A DNA stretch of 20,089 nucleotides from Ophiothrix spiculata (Eukaryota > Echinodermata > Ophiuroidea > Amphilepidida > Ophiotrichidae): the NCBI GenBank assembly GCA_000969725.1, contig JXSR01S044252.1. The stretch is one strand, 5' to 3'. Below the pieces are notes generated by a model that was not told the origin of the DNA, made no database searches, and saw only the letters and a program-made list of their open reading frames with translations. This document shows, piece by piece, positions 1 to 9,380 of this stretch. A program made the position numbers and the translations under genes. Position 1 is the stretch's first letter, and every line of letters begins with the position of its first letter.

Positions 1-903
1 TGACTGATTTACTGTTTTTTACAGTTATCTCAACCCAAACAGATTCAACCAAATCAGAGTAAAATTCAGATCTATGTTTGTAATCTAAGTTGTTAAATAA
101 ACAAATATACAACATGGTCTGAGGAGAAGTATTGCAAAATTGCAAAAAGGAAGTCTTGATCATCTAACACCTTGGGGCTAGTATTTGTATAATACCCCTC
201 ACAGGTGTCACTGGCAGTCACGATTCTTGTCTAGGCTGATAGTCAGGCTTATATTTCAAACCCAGATCTCTCCCAATAAATCCCAATTCAGTGACCAATT
301 CAGTGTAGTGACTAAGTAACAAAGTCTGACCAAAGGGATGCTAAGAAAAACCGTGACTGGTTTGGTGCTAGAAAATAAAAGGGTTCTGTACAAGAGCTGA
401 TCAACCCTCTATGCCACATATATATAAGTACCTCCCCCCCCCCCTGGAAATTTTAGGAACATGATCATACAAATACCACATTTAGTTTCACATCAGTTGT
501 AGTAGATAGGAATGCCAAATTCAACAACTGTGTGAAATAGAATATTATGCCATTCATAACGAGAACATCATATGCACATACGATCTGTAGAAGCTTCAAT
601 TTGAAGAACAATTCTCAAATCTCTTATTATTGTAAGCCAGCTATTTGAAATTTAAATTGTCATTTTTTTAACCACTAGATGCATATACTTCTCATTATGT
701 AGTTAATAAATCATCATTAACAATGAAACAACATTATTTTTTTAAATCTTGACAATTGTTGTAAAAATAGAATTTTAAGATCAAGAAAGCAGTTTTTTTT
801 CTGTGTATAATGTGTCTTCTCAAAGAGAGCAATATTCGCAGGAATTATTACGCTACGGGCAAGAAAATACATGACGTGTAGCGGCTGTTTATCTAACCCC
901 GAT
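1..903. other. AT-rich stretch without a recognisable gene
   Basis: No open frame of useful length, RNA gene or long inverted repeat is visible. There is a run of 11 C at 434-444 and a short GC-richer patch near 840-905, in which CGCTAC and GTAGCG form a loose inverted pair. The rest is simple AT-rich DNA with A and T runs, as expected of intergenic or intronic sequence. Confidence 0.6.
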
Positions 904-1374
904 ATGAATTAATTAAACGGCATTTTACAAACGACTTCTCTCATTTTTACCGAGTCAATTAAAGAGATTTAAAGGAGAATAGTCCATTTTTTTTAAATTT
1001 AGTTTTTAATTTATATGAATATATATCATATTAAAAAGCATTTTATAAATAACTTCTCATATATATTAAGTCAGTTAAAGAGAGTTTAAAGTGTATGGTC
1101 CATTTTTTAAAAAAAATTGGTTTTCAATTTTACATGAATTAATTAAACAATAATTTACGACTTTTCTATCATTTTTATCAAGTCAATTAAAGAGAGTTAA
1201 AGGAGCATGGTCCATTTTTTTAAACTTAGTTTTCAATTTTACAATACATGAATTAATTAAACACGTTTTACAAAGGACTTTTCTGTCATTTATATCAAGT
1301 CAATCAAAGAGAATTAAAAGAGCATGGTCCGAATTTTCCAAAATATAGTTTTCAATTTCATATAAAGAGTTCAC
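904..1374 (+). repeat. Four-copy ~115 bp tandem repeat array
   Basis: Four diverged units begin with ATGAAT at 904, 1015, 1134 and 1248, giving periods of 111, 119 and 114 bp. Each holds the same ordered blocks: AATTAATTAAAC (degraded in unit 2), a CATTTTACAAA-like block, ACTTCTCTCATTTTTA, AAGTCAATTAAAGAGA, then GGAGCATGGTCCATTTTTT and AGTTTTCAATTT. Units differ by substitutions and small indels, so the array is old. A fifth, separate copy of the second half of the unit lies at about 16861-16960, so the unit is also dispersed. No open frame runs through it. It is a minisatellite-like or transposon-internal repeat; the family is not recognised. Confidence 0.85.
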
Positions 1375-2007
1375 CATTAAAGAGATTTTACTCTAAAATT
1401 TCACTCAAAATTAGACCAACTGCATGTTTTGATTTTATGAGCAATTAAGTATTTCACATCTGCATATACTTTGCTGTATAAAATTATTTTCGGTTATCAT
1501 AAGTAAACCCAATTTCATTTGTATCTCAAAAACTGGACATGCTACTGCCACAAAATTAAGGCCAAATATGAGAAAAAATTTGATACCAAATTTTGGAAAA
1601 AACATTTTAAGCAAACAGATCAAGTCCTTTTTTGACAGAAAGGGTTAAGTTTTTTTTGAGAGAGGGCAAAATTGTACTATTTACTTATTATGGGAATTTT
1701 CCTGAAAATGACAAATATGTTGAACAAGGTGGTATGTGATTCAATGTCTTTGCCTCCCACCCCACCAAAATTGAGTAATACCCCAAACCCTCCTCCAAGC
1801 TTCGTTAAAGAACTTGATTTTCCCAATACAAAAGTATTCATCATGCATTCTTCCATAAATTCATTGTTTACTTATTTGTACATTAACAACTATCTGCAAG
1901 ATATTTTTCCATTTTTAACCAAATTTACATCAATTTTTGTACTGTTTTTATTGTAATTTTGCCCTAATTGCTGAATTTGATTGATACTCTGGTATTGCAC
2001 ACAAAAC
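1375..2007. other. AT-rich stretch without a supported gene
   Basis: A 94-codon plus-strand frame at 1672-1956 is the only sizeable one. Its translation is low-complexity, with many F, L, N and P residues, no domain and no clear splice sites. I see no coding signal. The first bases still resemble the end of the tandem unit before 1374. Confidence 0.5.
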
Positions 2008-3309
2008 AATTTGTGTATAATATCTTGGTCAAGTTCACATGTAAAATGATCCTAATCTGAGGAGGGGTAAATGAGCAGGCTTTTGTGTCTAAATAGTACT
2101 GATTTAATAACTCTATCAATTGACATATGTTTACATAAACTTGTACTGTGTTATTTTTTCCAAAATTTGATCAAATTTAGTGATTAAGATGGATCATTTT
2201 GGGAGAAATTTGTATAAAATTTCTAGGTCAAGTTCTTCTTTGTAATATGAAACTTATGATCATTTTCATTAGGCTGGTAACTTGTTCCCTAGGCTCATCT
2301 GAGAGAGAATGATATAAATAAATGAGGAAAGTCTCATTTTGTCTAGCACTGATTTCTGTGAGCGTCCTCTGTCAGATGAATTTTCCATTTTGAGATCCTT
2401 GGGGGGGGGGACCACTTGCATAATAAAGTGGTACTCATGCTTGTCACAGCACCTTAAAATTGAACCCAAAATGGCATAATTGCCAACAGCAAATTGTATC
2501 CCTAAATGGCATCAGATGGTATAAATTGCACCCCAAATGTTGTAATGGTTTAAGATTATATTATAATCTTTTCTCAAAATTAGGTGTTACAAAGTATAAA
2601 ATTGAAAATTTTCATTCACTTACATGCAGTACTTGTTTTTAAATGTTTGTATGCAAAATAAGCACAGCAAGGTACTTGGAAGAGATATACTCTGTGAAAA
2701 GTTGAATTTACAACCCTATGGCATAAATTATGCTGAAAACTACCTCTTTTTCAAATGTGTAGACGTTGCCAGTGGGTTAAAATCAGACCCTTTTATGCCA
2801 TTTTGTATGATGAGCATTTGTCTATTTTTGCCATCCAGAGCAGGGTCCCCTGGTTTGAGGTGAAGGAGAAACAGAAGTGCCTATAGAAAAGTGCTCAAAA
2901 GTCTAAAATCCCATCTGGTGGACTGGACTTTACCAACCAGTATGTCTGGGACAATTGATCATAGCCAATGTCAAGTTCATCATGGTATCTTATGAATTAA
3001 AATCAGACATCAATCTGCTTGTTCTTTTGTCTAATTTTGTCTAATTAAATGTGATTGGTGTAATTAATCTTTTGATGTTTTACTTGTATGTAAAATGATA
3101 TCTGACTTTGGACATGACAGATCAATTAAGTGACCATTCTATTATACAATACACAAGAAGCAACTTTATGTATATAATAGAGGCCAAAAACAAAAGTAAA
3201 CATGTTTCCCCTTTCCTCCCCTCTGTACTTTAAAATGACACTCATTTATTTAAGTTGATCGTAGCATTCGTCTACATATTTCAAAGTGAGGGTGTAAAGA
3301 AAAATTGTG

Positions 3310-3378
3310 TGCCTTGTCTGGGCTCGAACTACTGACATCTCATATGCAAGGCAAAAGTAGTGGCTTTGTGCTACGGGG
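3310..3378 (-). repeat. tRNA-Ala-like relic, probably a SINE head
   Basis: Read on the minus strand, the segment starts with GTAGCACAAAG (A-box-like). It continues through TTGCATATGAGAT, which matches the anticodon region of tRNA-Ala(TGC), and then AGTAGTTCGAGCCC, a good B box (the pol III internal promoter). Order and spacing fit a tRNA gene. Stems are degraded and the acceptor arm does not pair well, so a functional tRNA is unlikely. It is a tRNA pseudogene or the head of a tRNA-derived SINE; no clear 3' tail was found. Confidence 0.55.
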
Positions 3379-3584
3379 GAAATTCAGGCAGGTCAGGCAT
3401 TTCATTTCAATATATATTATTTTTAAATGTAAAATGTCAAAAAAATGTGCGCCTTGCTCAAATTTCAAGGTATTCTGTCAACTTTGGTCAAAATTGGCCA
3501 TTTTGTGTGTGAATTTCAAGATTTTTCAAACATTTTTAGAGTTATAAAATTTGAATTAAGGATTAAAAAATGGTTTTTTTTTTG

Positions 3585-3663
3585 CTCCAAAAAATTTGCT
3601 CTCCTAGACGTTTCCTTTGCCCCCAGTTTGATCCCCATTTTGAAAATCCTGGTGCTGCCACTG
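3585..3663 (-). mobile_element. One end of a hAT-like non-autonomous element
   Basis: The minus strand begins at 3663 with CAGTGGCAGCACCAGGA, close to the CAGTGGC...CCAGG terminal repeats of many hAT-type MITEs. It is followed by purine-rich blocks such as ACTGGGGGCAAAGG and GAGAGCAAATTTTTTGG. No matching opposite terminus was found upstream, so either the element is truncated or its other end has decayed. No target-site duplication could be fixed. The hAT assignment rests on the terminus only. Confidence 0.45.
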
Positions 3664-4190
3664 AACTTAATGTACTCATGATTTTTATGTAACATATTAC
3701 TTTTTCAACCTGGCCTTTAAATGCTTTATTTCATATTTGATTGATGTTTATAAACCTTGTTTTTACAAATTTAATGCATTGTTATTTTGGTTTATTTTTT
3801 ATACTATTTTGTGAGTCCAAAGATTCTTTTTATGCAAATTCTAGGTCAAGTTCGACAGGAGAAACATGATACCTAATTTGTCCGGGGTTTTTCAATAATT
3901 GTATAATGACAGGTTGTTCTTAAAATGATTCTAGTCACCATTGTGTACTTAAACAAAACCACTTTACTTGTTCATATCTTTGTTAAACTTCAGGCAAAAC
4001 CAAATTGAAAGATGTTTGTAAATTACCTCAGTGATTGATATTCTATAAAAAAAAGTTATGAATCTGAAAAGTTTGAAATCATATAAGGGTGAAAGAAACT
4101 GTTTGGAAAAAAGTTTGGGGATGATGTTGAACTTGTCAAATGTTCCTGTAAAAATAAAATTTTAAAACTGCGTTTGAGTTTGAAGAATAC
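3664..4190. other. AT-rich spacer
   Basis: There is no open frame of note. It contains the third GGTCAAGTTC copy and simple AT-rich sequence up to the TA target site of the next MITE. Confidence 0.5.
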
Positions 4191-4192
4191 TA

Positions 4193-4719
4193 CACTGCTG
4201 CTCAAAAGTATTTCCGCACAATTAAAACATTCAGAAACATCATTTTTTTTATAATAAATGACCTAAAATCATCAAAGATTCGTATATAGGTAACTTATCT
4301 ATTCAATATGAAATGAATAAATCAATGTTTGATTTCATATTTAATCTTCCATTGCCATAGATATGGCTAATTTCATGGGCCATATATACAAATACACCAC
4401 AAGTACAAATCTTATTAATATGTAACTTATCAATTTTTCATAACCTCATTATAACCTTGTAACCGGATAGAATATTGTCAGGTTATAAGTTTTAAAACAA
4501 ATGCGCAGAAATGTATACAAACTCAATTTTTTATGTGCAGACGAAAGTAGTAATGCGTATTACACATCATATTTTTCAAGTGCAATGAATACAATTTTGA
4601 ATTGCTTAGTTCAATAATTATACAATATAGACTCTGTCGAAAAATGATGAAAATCAGATAAACCTGTTTTTGAGATATGGCTGAATAAAGTTGTGCGGAA
4701 ATACTTTTGAGCGGGAGTG
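4193..4719. mobile_element. 527 bp TA-flanked MITE (Tc1/mariner-like)
   Basis: The terminal inverted repeats are 29 bp: 4193-4221 starts CACTGCTGCTCAAAAGTA and ends TTCCGCACAA, and 4691-4719 is its reverse complement at 27 of 29 positions. TA dinucleotides at 4191-4192 and 4720-4721 flank the element directly, which is the target-site duplication of the Tc1/mariner superfamily. The interior is AT-rich with no transposase-like frame, so the copy is non-autonomous and would have needed a transposase from elsewhere. Both ends are intact and the repeats little diverged, so the insertion is fairly recent compared with its surroundings. Confidence 0.88.
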
Positions 4720-4721
4720 TA

Positions 4722-5181
4722 TGTATGCTGATAACTTTTTACATTATGCACTTACTCTATTTAGATTCAAGCATGAAAGGTCAATTCACATTCCCTAACA
4801 CTGTGTCACTTATAATCTTCAGAAACAAAACTTCCCTAGTTTTTTCTTTTGAAACAAAATCACTAATCTGTTTATGTTTTTTGCTACTGCGAGTATAAAA
4901 ACACAAGTTCCTGAGTATTTAATGACCTCAGTAACATGATATTTTTAATCTCTCTAAGAAATTATGGTTAAGACTGTTGTCCCATTCCATCTTTTAGTAA
5001 AATGGCTTAATCTGTTTGCTTCAATGGCTACACTAAGTGTACCAAATAAAAAAGCCCTTAAAGGGCACGCACAATAGCAATGTAAAACATGTTGACACTC
5101 AAAGTGCCAAGATTTGAATAGCGTATTGACGATGTATTGACGACCTATTAATGTGTGGTCATCGCTAAATGACCAAGGTTT
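4722..5181. other. AT-rich spacer
   Basis: No supported gene. Small features are a GCCCTT-A-AAGGGC palindrome near 5054 and a two-copy 11 bp direct repeat (GTATTGACGA at 5123-5132 and 5134-5143). Confidence 0.5.
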
Positions 5182-5250
5182 CCTCTAAGTGGCTCAATGG
5201 ATAAGACCATGCAGTATAAGGTTTGGTTTAAGGTTGGTGCAGAGTTTTGG
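5182..5250 (+). repeat. Possible tRNA-Arg-like SINE head, decayed
   Basis: The string GTGGCTCAATGGATAAG at 5190-5206 matches the D-arm and A-box region of tRNA-Arg closely. A B box would be expected about 35 bases on, but only a weak GGTTTGGTTTAAGG is seen near 5219. The match is short, so this may be the stump of a tRNA-derived SINE or chance. Confidence 0.3.
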
Positions 5251-5271
5251 CACACTGAATATTCAATGCAA

Positions 5272-5675
5272 CAACTATCCGTGTTTGAATTATGTCTCCT
5301 AAGTGCACCTTGGGATTAGATCAGGGATTTGATGATATCGTATAGAATACTTTTTTAATCGCAACTGCATCGAATATTCTATTATGTAATGGTCGTTATT
5401 ACATGTGTGGAAATTTATTCGAATCACAAATACATACTGTACAAAAGTGGCATAGAATATTCAAAAGGAAGAAAAACTTTGAACAAAGCCTTGGAGTCCA
5501 ACTATCCATATTTAAATTATTTACTATTATCTACTAGTGCACTATTGGATTAGAATGGGGATTTGATGATTAAAAATCAATATTTTATAGAAAACTTTAT
5601 ATTATAATATATTTCATCATAAGAAAGTCATTATTACATTGATGTACATAAAATCTGATTGAATAAAGAATATTA
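5272..5675 (+). repeat. Two-copy direct duplication, period 227 bp
   Basis: CAACTATCC at 5272-5280 recurs at 5499-5507, and both are followed by an AATTAT block, an AGTGCAC block, TTGGATTAGA and GGGATTTGATGAT in the same order. Later parts still match loosely, including GTTATTACAT against CATTATTACAT. Divergence is high, so the duplication is old. Neither copy is open for translation. The unit may be the body of the SINE-like sequence just upstream, but that link is only an inference. Confidence 0.6.
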
Positions 5676-5703
5676 CTAGTATATCATGATTGCAGTGATT
5701 TGA

Positions 5704-5733
5704 GCCGTGCAATAGTTTGTTCCATTGCACGGC
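5704..5733. repeat. Perfect 10 bp hairpin
   Basis: GCCGTGCAAT (5704-5713) and ATTGCACGGC (5724-5733) pair perfectly around a 10-base loop. The stem shares TGCAATAG with the foldback element just downstream, and a looser ATCATGA pair lies outside it, so the hairpin is probably part of that element family. Confidence 0.75.
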
Positions 5734-5766
5734 ATGAAACAAACCTGTGTGATTTCATGATATAAA

Positions 5767-5890
5767 ACAAATATTGAATGCCTATGCATGTGCAATAGTT
5801 AAAATATATCATTCGGTCAAATTTGGACTGATCCATTTCACTCGGCTACGCCTCGTGAAACTACTGCACTCTCAGGCATTCAATATTTGT
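5767..5890. mobile_element. Nested-palindrome foldback element
   Basis: The arms are 5767-5799 (starting ACAAATATTGAATGCCT, ending GTGCAATAGT) and 5860-5890, which is the reverse complement with a few changes. In the loop lies a second palindrome at 5836-5860, TTTCACTCGGC-TAC-GCCTCGTGAAA, with some mismatch near its centre. There is no open reading frame. Such nested CTCGG..GCCTCG palindromes are the mark of short non-autonomous DNA elements, but I cannot name the superfamily and no target duplication is certain. Confidence 0.65.
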
Positions 5891-6188
5891 ATACTATTGC
5901 ACCAAGACAGGTTTAGAATATTGTATATGAAGGAAAACTATTATATAAACCTGCCATAATTAGCTTAGAGCGTCGTCGAAGTATAAACTATTTTTAGGCT
6001 TGTTCATATTAAGGATATTTATGAATTACATGATAATGAGATTTTCTTTAAGGATTTAGTCCATCCCGCATCTTCTTTAGACCTATTTGCATCTGTGACA
6101 ATCAGAAATTGTCAACTCAGTTACCCTTATGTCCTTTTTGGTCTTTGCATCCCATCATACTTGGAAATGATAATCAAATGAGACAATT
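5891..6188. other. AT-rich spacer with a small hairpin
   Basis: A 7 bp perfect stem lies at 6096-6114 (TGACAAT, 5-base loop, ATTGTCA). Nothing else is supported. Confidence 0.4.
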
Positions 6189-6232
6189 ATGTACAAGAAC
6201 TCACTGACATTGCTACTAAATTGCAGTATCTT

Positions 6233-6377
6233 TAAATGCCCCAACAGCACGACAAAACAACATCGAAAAGACCTAGTAAAAAGCTCCCGGAAAAGCTTCA
6301 TTCAGGAAGCAGTGGATGAAACTGACATATTAGAGGCCTTGCGTCTTTGTCATCGAACTCAAAACCGAACCACTTAA
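6233..6377 (+). CDS. Possible terminal exon, unknown product
   Basis: An open frame ends at the TAA at 6375-6377. An acceptor-like TTGCAG lies before 6227. The translation is charged and less biased than neighbouring frames (for example SFIQEAVDETDILEAL, a likely helix). GC content is higher here than in the flanks. There is no polyadenylation signal close behind, no homologue I recognise and no linked upstream exon. It could equally be chance. Confidence 0.2.
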
Positions 6378-6379
6378 CT

Positions 6380-7086
6380 ATGTCAACACTGCAGGGTTCA
6401 TTAGCAAAAAGAAACTGTTTCAATCCCACCACCTTGTTTGCCACCCTAATTTTGTTGTTTTTACTTATTAACAATGTTTTGAAACATAAATTTAGGTAGA
6501 AAATTACAATTTTGGGAGGTTTTGAATTAAGCAATAACGTGGAGTCTTGGAGTCTGTAATTTGTGTTAGGATCCTTGGGTTATTCTCTGAATAAGTTGTT
6601 TGGTTTATCAGTTTTTAGGGGTTGATGAAATATGATACCCTTAATATAGCAATTAAACTTGAAAGAACAATTGAACTTTGAATCTTTTTATGTTGGTGCT
6701 TTTCAAAGCTTAGCCCTGGTCAAAAGGGAAAATGTTTTTTTGTTGTAAGAGTGGAGATTTTGAAATTTGAGTTCTGTTCTAAAAAATTGGGAAGGGGCAA
6801 ATAAGTTCAGAAGTGGCTATAGGGATGTGGTACCAATTTTGGTAGCAAATTCTGGCTGTTGGCTATCTGAATCGGTCCCTTTTCTTTGTAAAATTTGGTA
6901 TTTTGTATTTTGATGGGTTCTACTTCTCACAATGTTTTTTCAACAATTTGTCCCAATTGGCACACATTTGATCATTTTTTTACAAACAAATCCAGAACAA
7001 TGCACATATCCAAGATCCAGATCTGATGTCCAGATTTCCATAGACTGCTTTTATGAAAGCTACATGGGCACTGGATTTGGATCTAG
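6380..7086. other. AT-rich stretch without a gene
   Basis: Frames here are short or low-complexity. The open frame at 6932-7180 runs into the duplicated block that follows, but frame is not kept between the two copies of that block, so it is not taken as coding. Confidence 0.5.
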
Positions 7087-7088
7087 TG

Positions 7089-7340
7089 TAGATGACGGTG
7101 GCCGTGGCAACTATTGCATGGTTGCCGTTCAGTATCTTAGACGATGCCCGGCTGCGACAGTCCTATACCGCCTCCAGTAAGCCATTAGAAACATCGTGGA
7201 CAAATATAACTTCCGGGATCGCGCGGGATGGCCCCTAAAATTATATTCCTAATCAGTGAAAAAATATGATAAATCTATCAAAAGTGGGGTTCACGTGTGA
7301 ACCCCAGCGGATTTAGAGTAACAGAATTATGTATAATTTG
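7089..7340 (-). repeat. Inverted duplication, left copy, part A
   Basis: The minus strand of this block matches the plus strand of 14965-15217 over about 250 bp. Shared landmarks are TTGCCACGGCCACC, GGCGGTATAGGAC (7160-7172), a GAAGTTRTATTT block, AATATGATAA and the palindrome GGGGTTCAC-GT-GTGAACCCC (7286-7305) followed by AGCGGATTTAG. Indels between the copies are not multiples of three: the distance from the GGTGGCC mark to GTCCTAT is 63 bases here and 74 in the other copy. Neither copy is therefore likely to be coding now. It may be a decayed gene fragment or part of a large mobile element. Confidence 0.85.
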
Positions 7341-7353
7341 TGACATAACTTTT

Positions 7354-8030
7354 ATTGAAGAGTGTAGAATAAGAAGTACTTAAGTCACATAATACTAGTT
7401 CTGAGATATGAGCGTTTAAAGTTCTGACTTTTCTATAACTTTCAAAAGGAGTATTTGATACATATTAGGTACGTGTTATTGTAAAGTCAAGTGTATCATT
7501 TATGGTGATTTACAAGACTGTAGCGATTATTGATTTTATGCAATCAATAATTTCTGTTTTGCACTTAAGTACTTCTTCCTCTACGATCATGGTCACTTAT
7601 CAAATAATCATATTTATCTTAAATGGAGTAATCCAAACATGTTAAAAGTATATATATTTGTAATGTACACGTCGTGACGAACAATTTGACATGTCATTTG
7701 TGTAAATCGGACATTGTTGAAAATTTGACCTCATTTCACCCTTGAGTGAATTTCGGTTTATATCTGCTTAACCAAACCTTCAAGATATATAAAAGTACAT
7801 ATATTTGTAATCTACTCGACGAAATGGTTTATTTGATATGCAACTCGACATATTTAGAGCATTTTTGAAATTTGACCCAAAATTCAATAAAGCGTGACGA
7901 TCCCTTATCATGCAAAAAATCAATAAAAAATGTGTCAAAATAATTTCTGTCCTTCAGTTACCTCAAAACCACCAATAACTCAATTTCGTCAAAATGTGAC
8001 TTAAGTACTTCTTATTCTACAGTCTTCAAT
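7354..8030. mobile_element. 677 bp element with 37 bp terminal inverted repeats
   Basis: The arm at 7354-7390 (ATTGAAGAGTGTAGAATAAG, then AAGTACTTAAGTCACAT) matches the reverse complement of 7994-8030 at 36 of 37 positions. A third, partial copy of the arm lies inside at 7562-7584, in the orientation of the right arm. The interior also holds a perfect 10 bp hairpin (7526-7535 with 7542-7551) and an ~87 bp direct duplication (7644-7730 and 7791-7877, period 147). No transposase is encoded. It sits inside the left copy of the inverted duplication and is absent from the right copy, so it came after that duplication. The superfamily and target duplication are unclear. Confidence 0.82.
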
Positions 8031-8089
8031 TTATTTGATCAATGTAAAAAAAGAAGTTTCTGTAATATTTTCAATACATACAAGCATGA

Positions 8090-8222
8090 AATTTTCCAGC
8101 TTTTCAGCTGGTTCCAGCTTTTTCTGATGTCAAAATTTCCGCAATTTTATTTGTTTTCAGCCCGTTTTGAGGCATTTTAACCAATTTCACGCGCTTTTCC
8201 AGTGTTTCCAGCTTTTTTCAGG
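8090..8222 (+). repeat. TTCCAGC-rich repeat patch
   Basis: TTCCAGCTTTT or close variants occur at about 8095, 8112, 8200 and 8207, together with TTTCAGC at 8103 and 8156. The patch has no counterpart in the right copy of the inverted duplication, so it looks like a separate insertion or local expansion. Confidence 0.5.
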
Positions 8223-8289
8223 AAGATGTGATCTCATGCCTGTACATAGTTCGTGGCTCTGCCCATTGCGATATACGTAACATGTATCC

Positions 8290-8351
8290 CTAAATTTGCG
8301 TTTAGAAATCCCTCAGCCTAAATCAAGTAAATCGTGTCCTATGCCGCCTGG
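8290..8351 (-). repeat. Inverted duplication, left copy, part B
   Basis: On the minus strand, CAGGCGGCATAGGACACGAT and the following AT-rich bases match 14803-14848 on the plus strand. The mark GGCGGCATAGGAC is at 8336-8348. Order and orientation (B then A on the minus strand, C then D on the plus strand) show that this and part A were duplicated together. A plus-strand frame at 8306-8479 (57 codons, no early ATG) overlaps it and shares a short match with the opposite-strand frame of part C. No product is recognised. Confidence 0.7.
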
Positions 8352-8509
8352 TAGATGCAAAGCGGCTTGTTCTGGATTTGCGCTCTGACAGTGAGATAGA
8401 CCATTCTATTATAATGGTATGGTGTAAATCAGCTCTAATTTTATTCAAACAATTTACTACCATTTCCATCTTCGAGTAGTTTAAAATTTACAAATGATGA
8501 AGCAATATT

Positions 8510-8845
8510 TTAAACCAATTGTGTTACTGACAGGGTTAATTGCTTGTAGACCTCCCTGTTTTCATCAAGTTGTGTAAAAAGGGAAATGTTTTTGTCAATA
8601 CTTGAAACCAATATAGAGAAGACTGAAGTGTTTGCATGGGAGGGAATATGATGTTTGATATCAAGAAACAAGTTGTAATGTTTGCTGTTGATAAAAAACA
8701 AATGAAACATGGAGGAGTGTTCAATGGCTTCGCAAAATGGTGATATGAAAAATGGTGGTTGATCATCAATAGCTGCCATATAAAACACGACATTGATATA
8801 CCATCCTCTGTAAAATAAAGTTTCAATCTTTTGATTTGTCACCAT
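8510..8845 (-). CDS. Longest open frame, doubtful
   Basis: This 111-codon frame begins with ATG at 8845 and is the longest in the window. It is rich in F, H, I and S, has no signal peptide, membrane segment or domain I can recognise, and a second minus-strand frame overlaps it for 96 codons. Two overlapping open frames in AT-rich DNA suggest a local shortage of stop codons rather than selection. No splice sites or polyadenylation signal are placed convincingly. It is listed only because it is the longest. Confidence 0.12.
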   Translation of the reverse strand: MVTNQKIETLFYRGWYINVVFYMAAIDDQPPFFISPFCEAIEHSSMFHLFFINSKHYNLFLDIKHHIPSHANTSVFSILVSSIDKNISLFTQLDENREVYKQLTLSVTQLV

Positions 8846-8849
8846 TCAT

Positions 8850-9105
8850 TGATTTGAGTACTGAAATTCTGTCCTGTAATGCACTGATGAAGTACCTAAA
8901 CCCAAAAGTCCCGGATAAGCTATCAAACTTAGAAAGAATTGTTAAATTAATGGCAATGGTGTCTTATATTGCGAATAAAGGTGTTTCAAATACCTATATA
9001 TAGAAACGCTTCTTAACAGTGTTCAAATGGTGTACAGTTACATTTTAGCTATGATTTCTTGTAATAATTATTTTGTCACATTTGCATACCGTCTAAGGTA
9101 GAGTA
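8850..9105. other. AT-rich spacer
   Basis: Nothing recognisable is seen apart from a TATATA tract near 8995. Confidence 0.4.
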
Positions 9106-9108
9106 TTT

Positions 9109-9185
9109 ATTTGAACAGGTATGGTCTCAGATAGGGTAACCATTTGAACAGATATGGTAGATTTATGGTCTCAGATTGGGTCACC
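9109..9185 (+). repeat. Two-copy direct repeat beside exon-like DNA
   Basis: ATTTGAACAG, TATGGTCTCAGAT and GGGTNACC occur in the same order at 9109-9141 and 9142-9185. The second copy carries an extra 11 bases (TATGGTAGATT). ATG codons in TATGGTCTC are 44 bases apart, so the two copies are not in the same reading frame. Confidence 0.75.
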
Positions 9186-9380
9186 TTCGGAACCTGCAGA
9201 ACTTGGGCGGTTACCCAGACACAAATATCAGTTACCCTCCCAGGAATCGATCTCATGGCAATGTATAGCTGGAACACTGTGGCAGCTATAGTGTTTTAAA
9301 AACTCCTATTCAAAGATGGTGGTTCAGACTTCCAAATTTTGACCCCAGGTGTGAAAACCGATCCAAACATTTACACTGTT
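9154..9380 (+). CDS. Exon-like segment(s), unknown product
   Basis: GC content rises here and three overlapping plus-strand frames are open: 9154-9291 (45 codons from ATG), 9165-9299 (44 codons from ATG) and 9269-9409 (46 codons, no ATG). The third contains QRWWFRLPNFDPRCENRSKH, less biased in composition than most frames in the window. A strong splice donor, CTGTT|GTAAGTACTT, follows at 9380/9381 and a weaker one, CCCCAG|GTGTGA, at 9348/9349. I cannot choose the true frame. Together with the segment ending at 9700 it may be the 3' part of a gene, but joining 9380 to 9575 does not preserve the preferred frame downstream. Confidence 0.3.

Larger units (their letters stand above)
2008..3853 (+). 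repeat. Dispersed GGTCAAGTTC repeat motif
   Basis: A diverged block of the form AATTTGTRTAA..ATnTCTWGGTCAAGTTC occurs with the core GGTCAAGTTC at 2027-2036, 2226-2235 and 3844-3853. A shortened form, TGTCAAGTTC, lies at 2969-2978. Copies one and two are about 200 bp apart. Sequence after the core is also loosely alike, often with an ATGAT nearby. This looks like remnants of an old repeat family. A run of ten G lies at 2401-2410. No convincing coding sequence lies between the copies. Confidence 0.45.

Noticed and set aside
1672-1956. A 94-codon plus-strand frame as a gene
   Set aside because: Low-complexity translation, no splice or start context, AT-rich background.
6932-7180. An 82-codon plus-strand frame as a gene
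   Set aside because: Its second half lies in the duplicated block and is not preserved in the right copy.
8510-8845. The longest open frame (111 codons) as a gene
   Set aside because: A second minus-strand frame is open over most of the same bases, composition follows the AT-rich background, and no domain or splice site supports it. It is kept in the feature list only at very low confidence.
8995-9005. TATATA string as a core promoter
   Set aside because: Such strings are common in this AT-rich DNA, and no initiator or transcript start can be tied to it.
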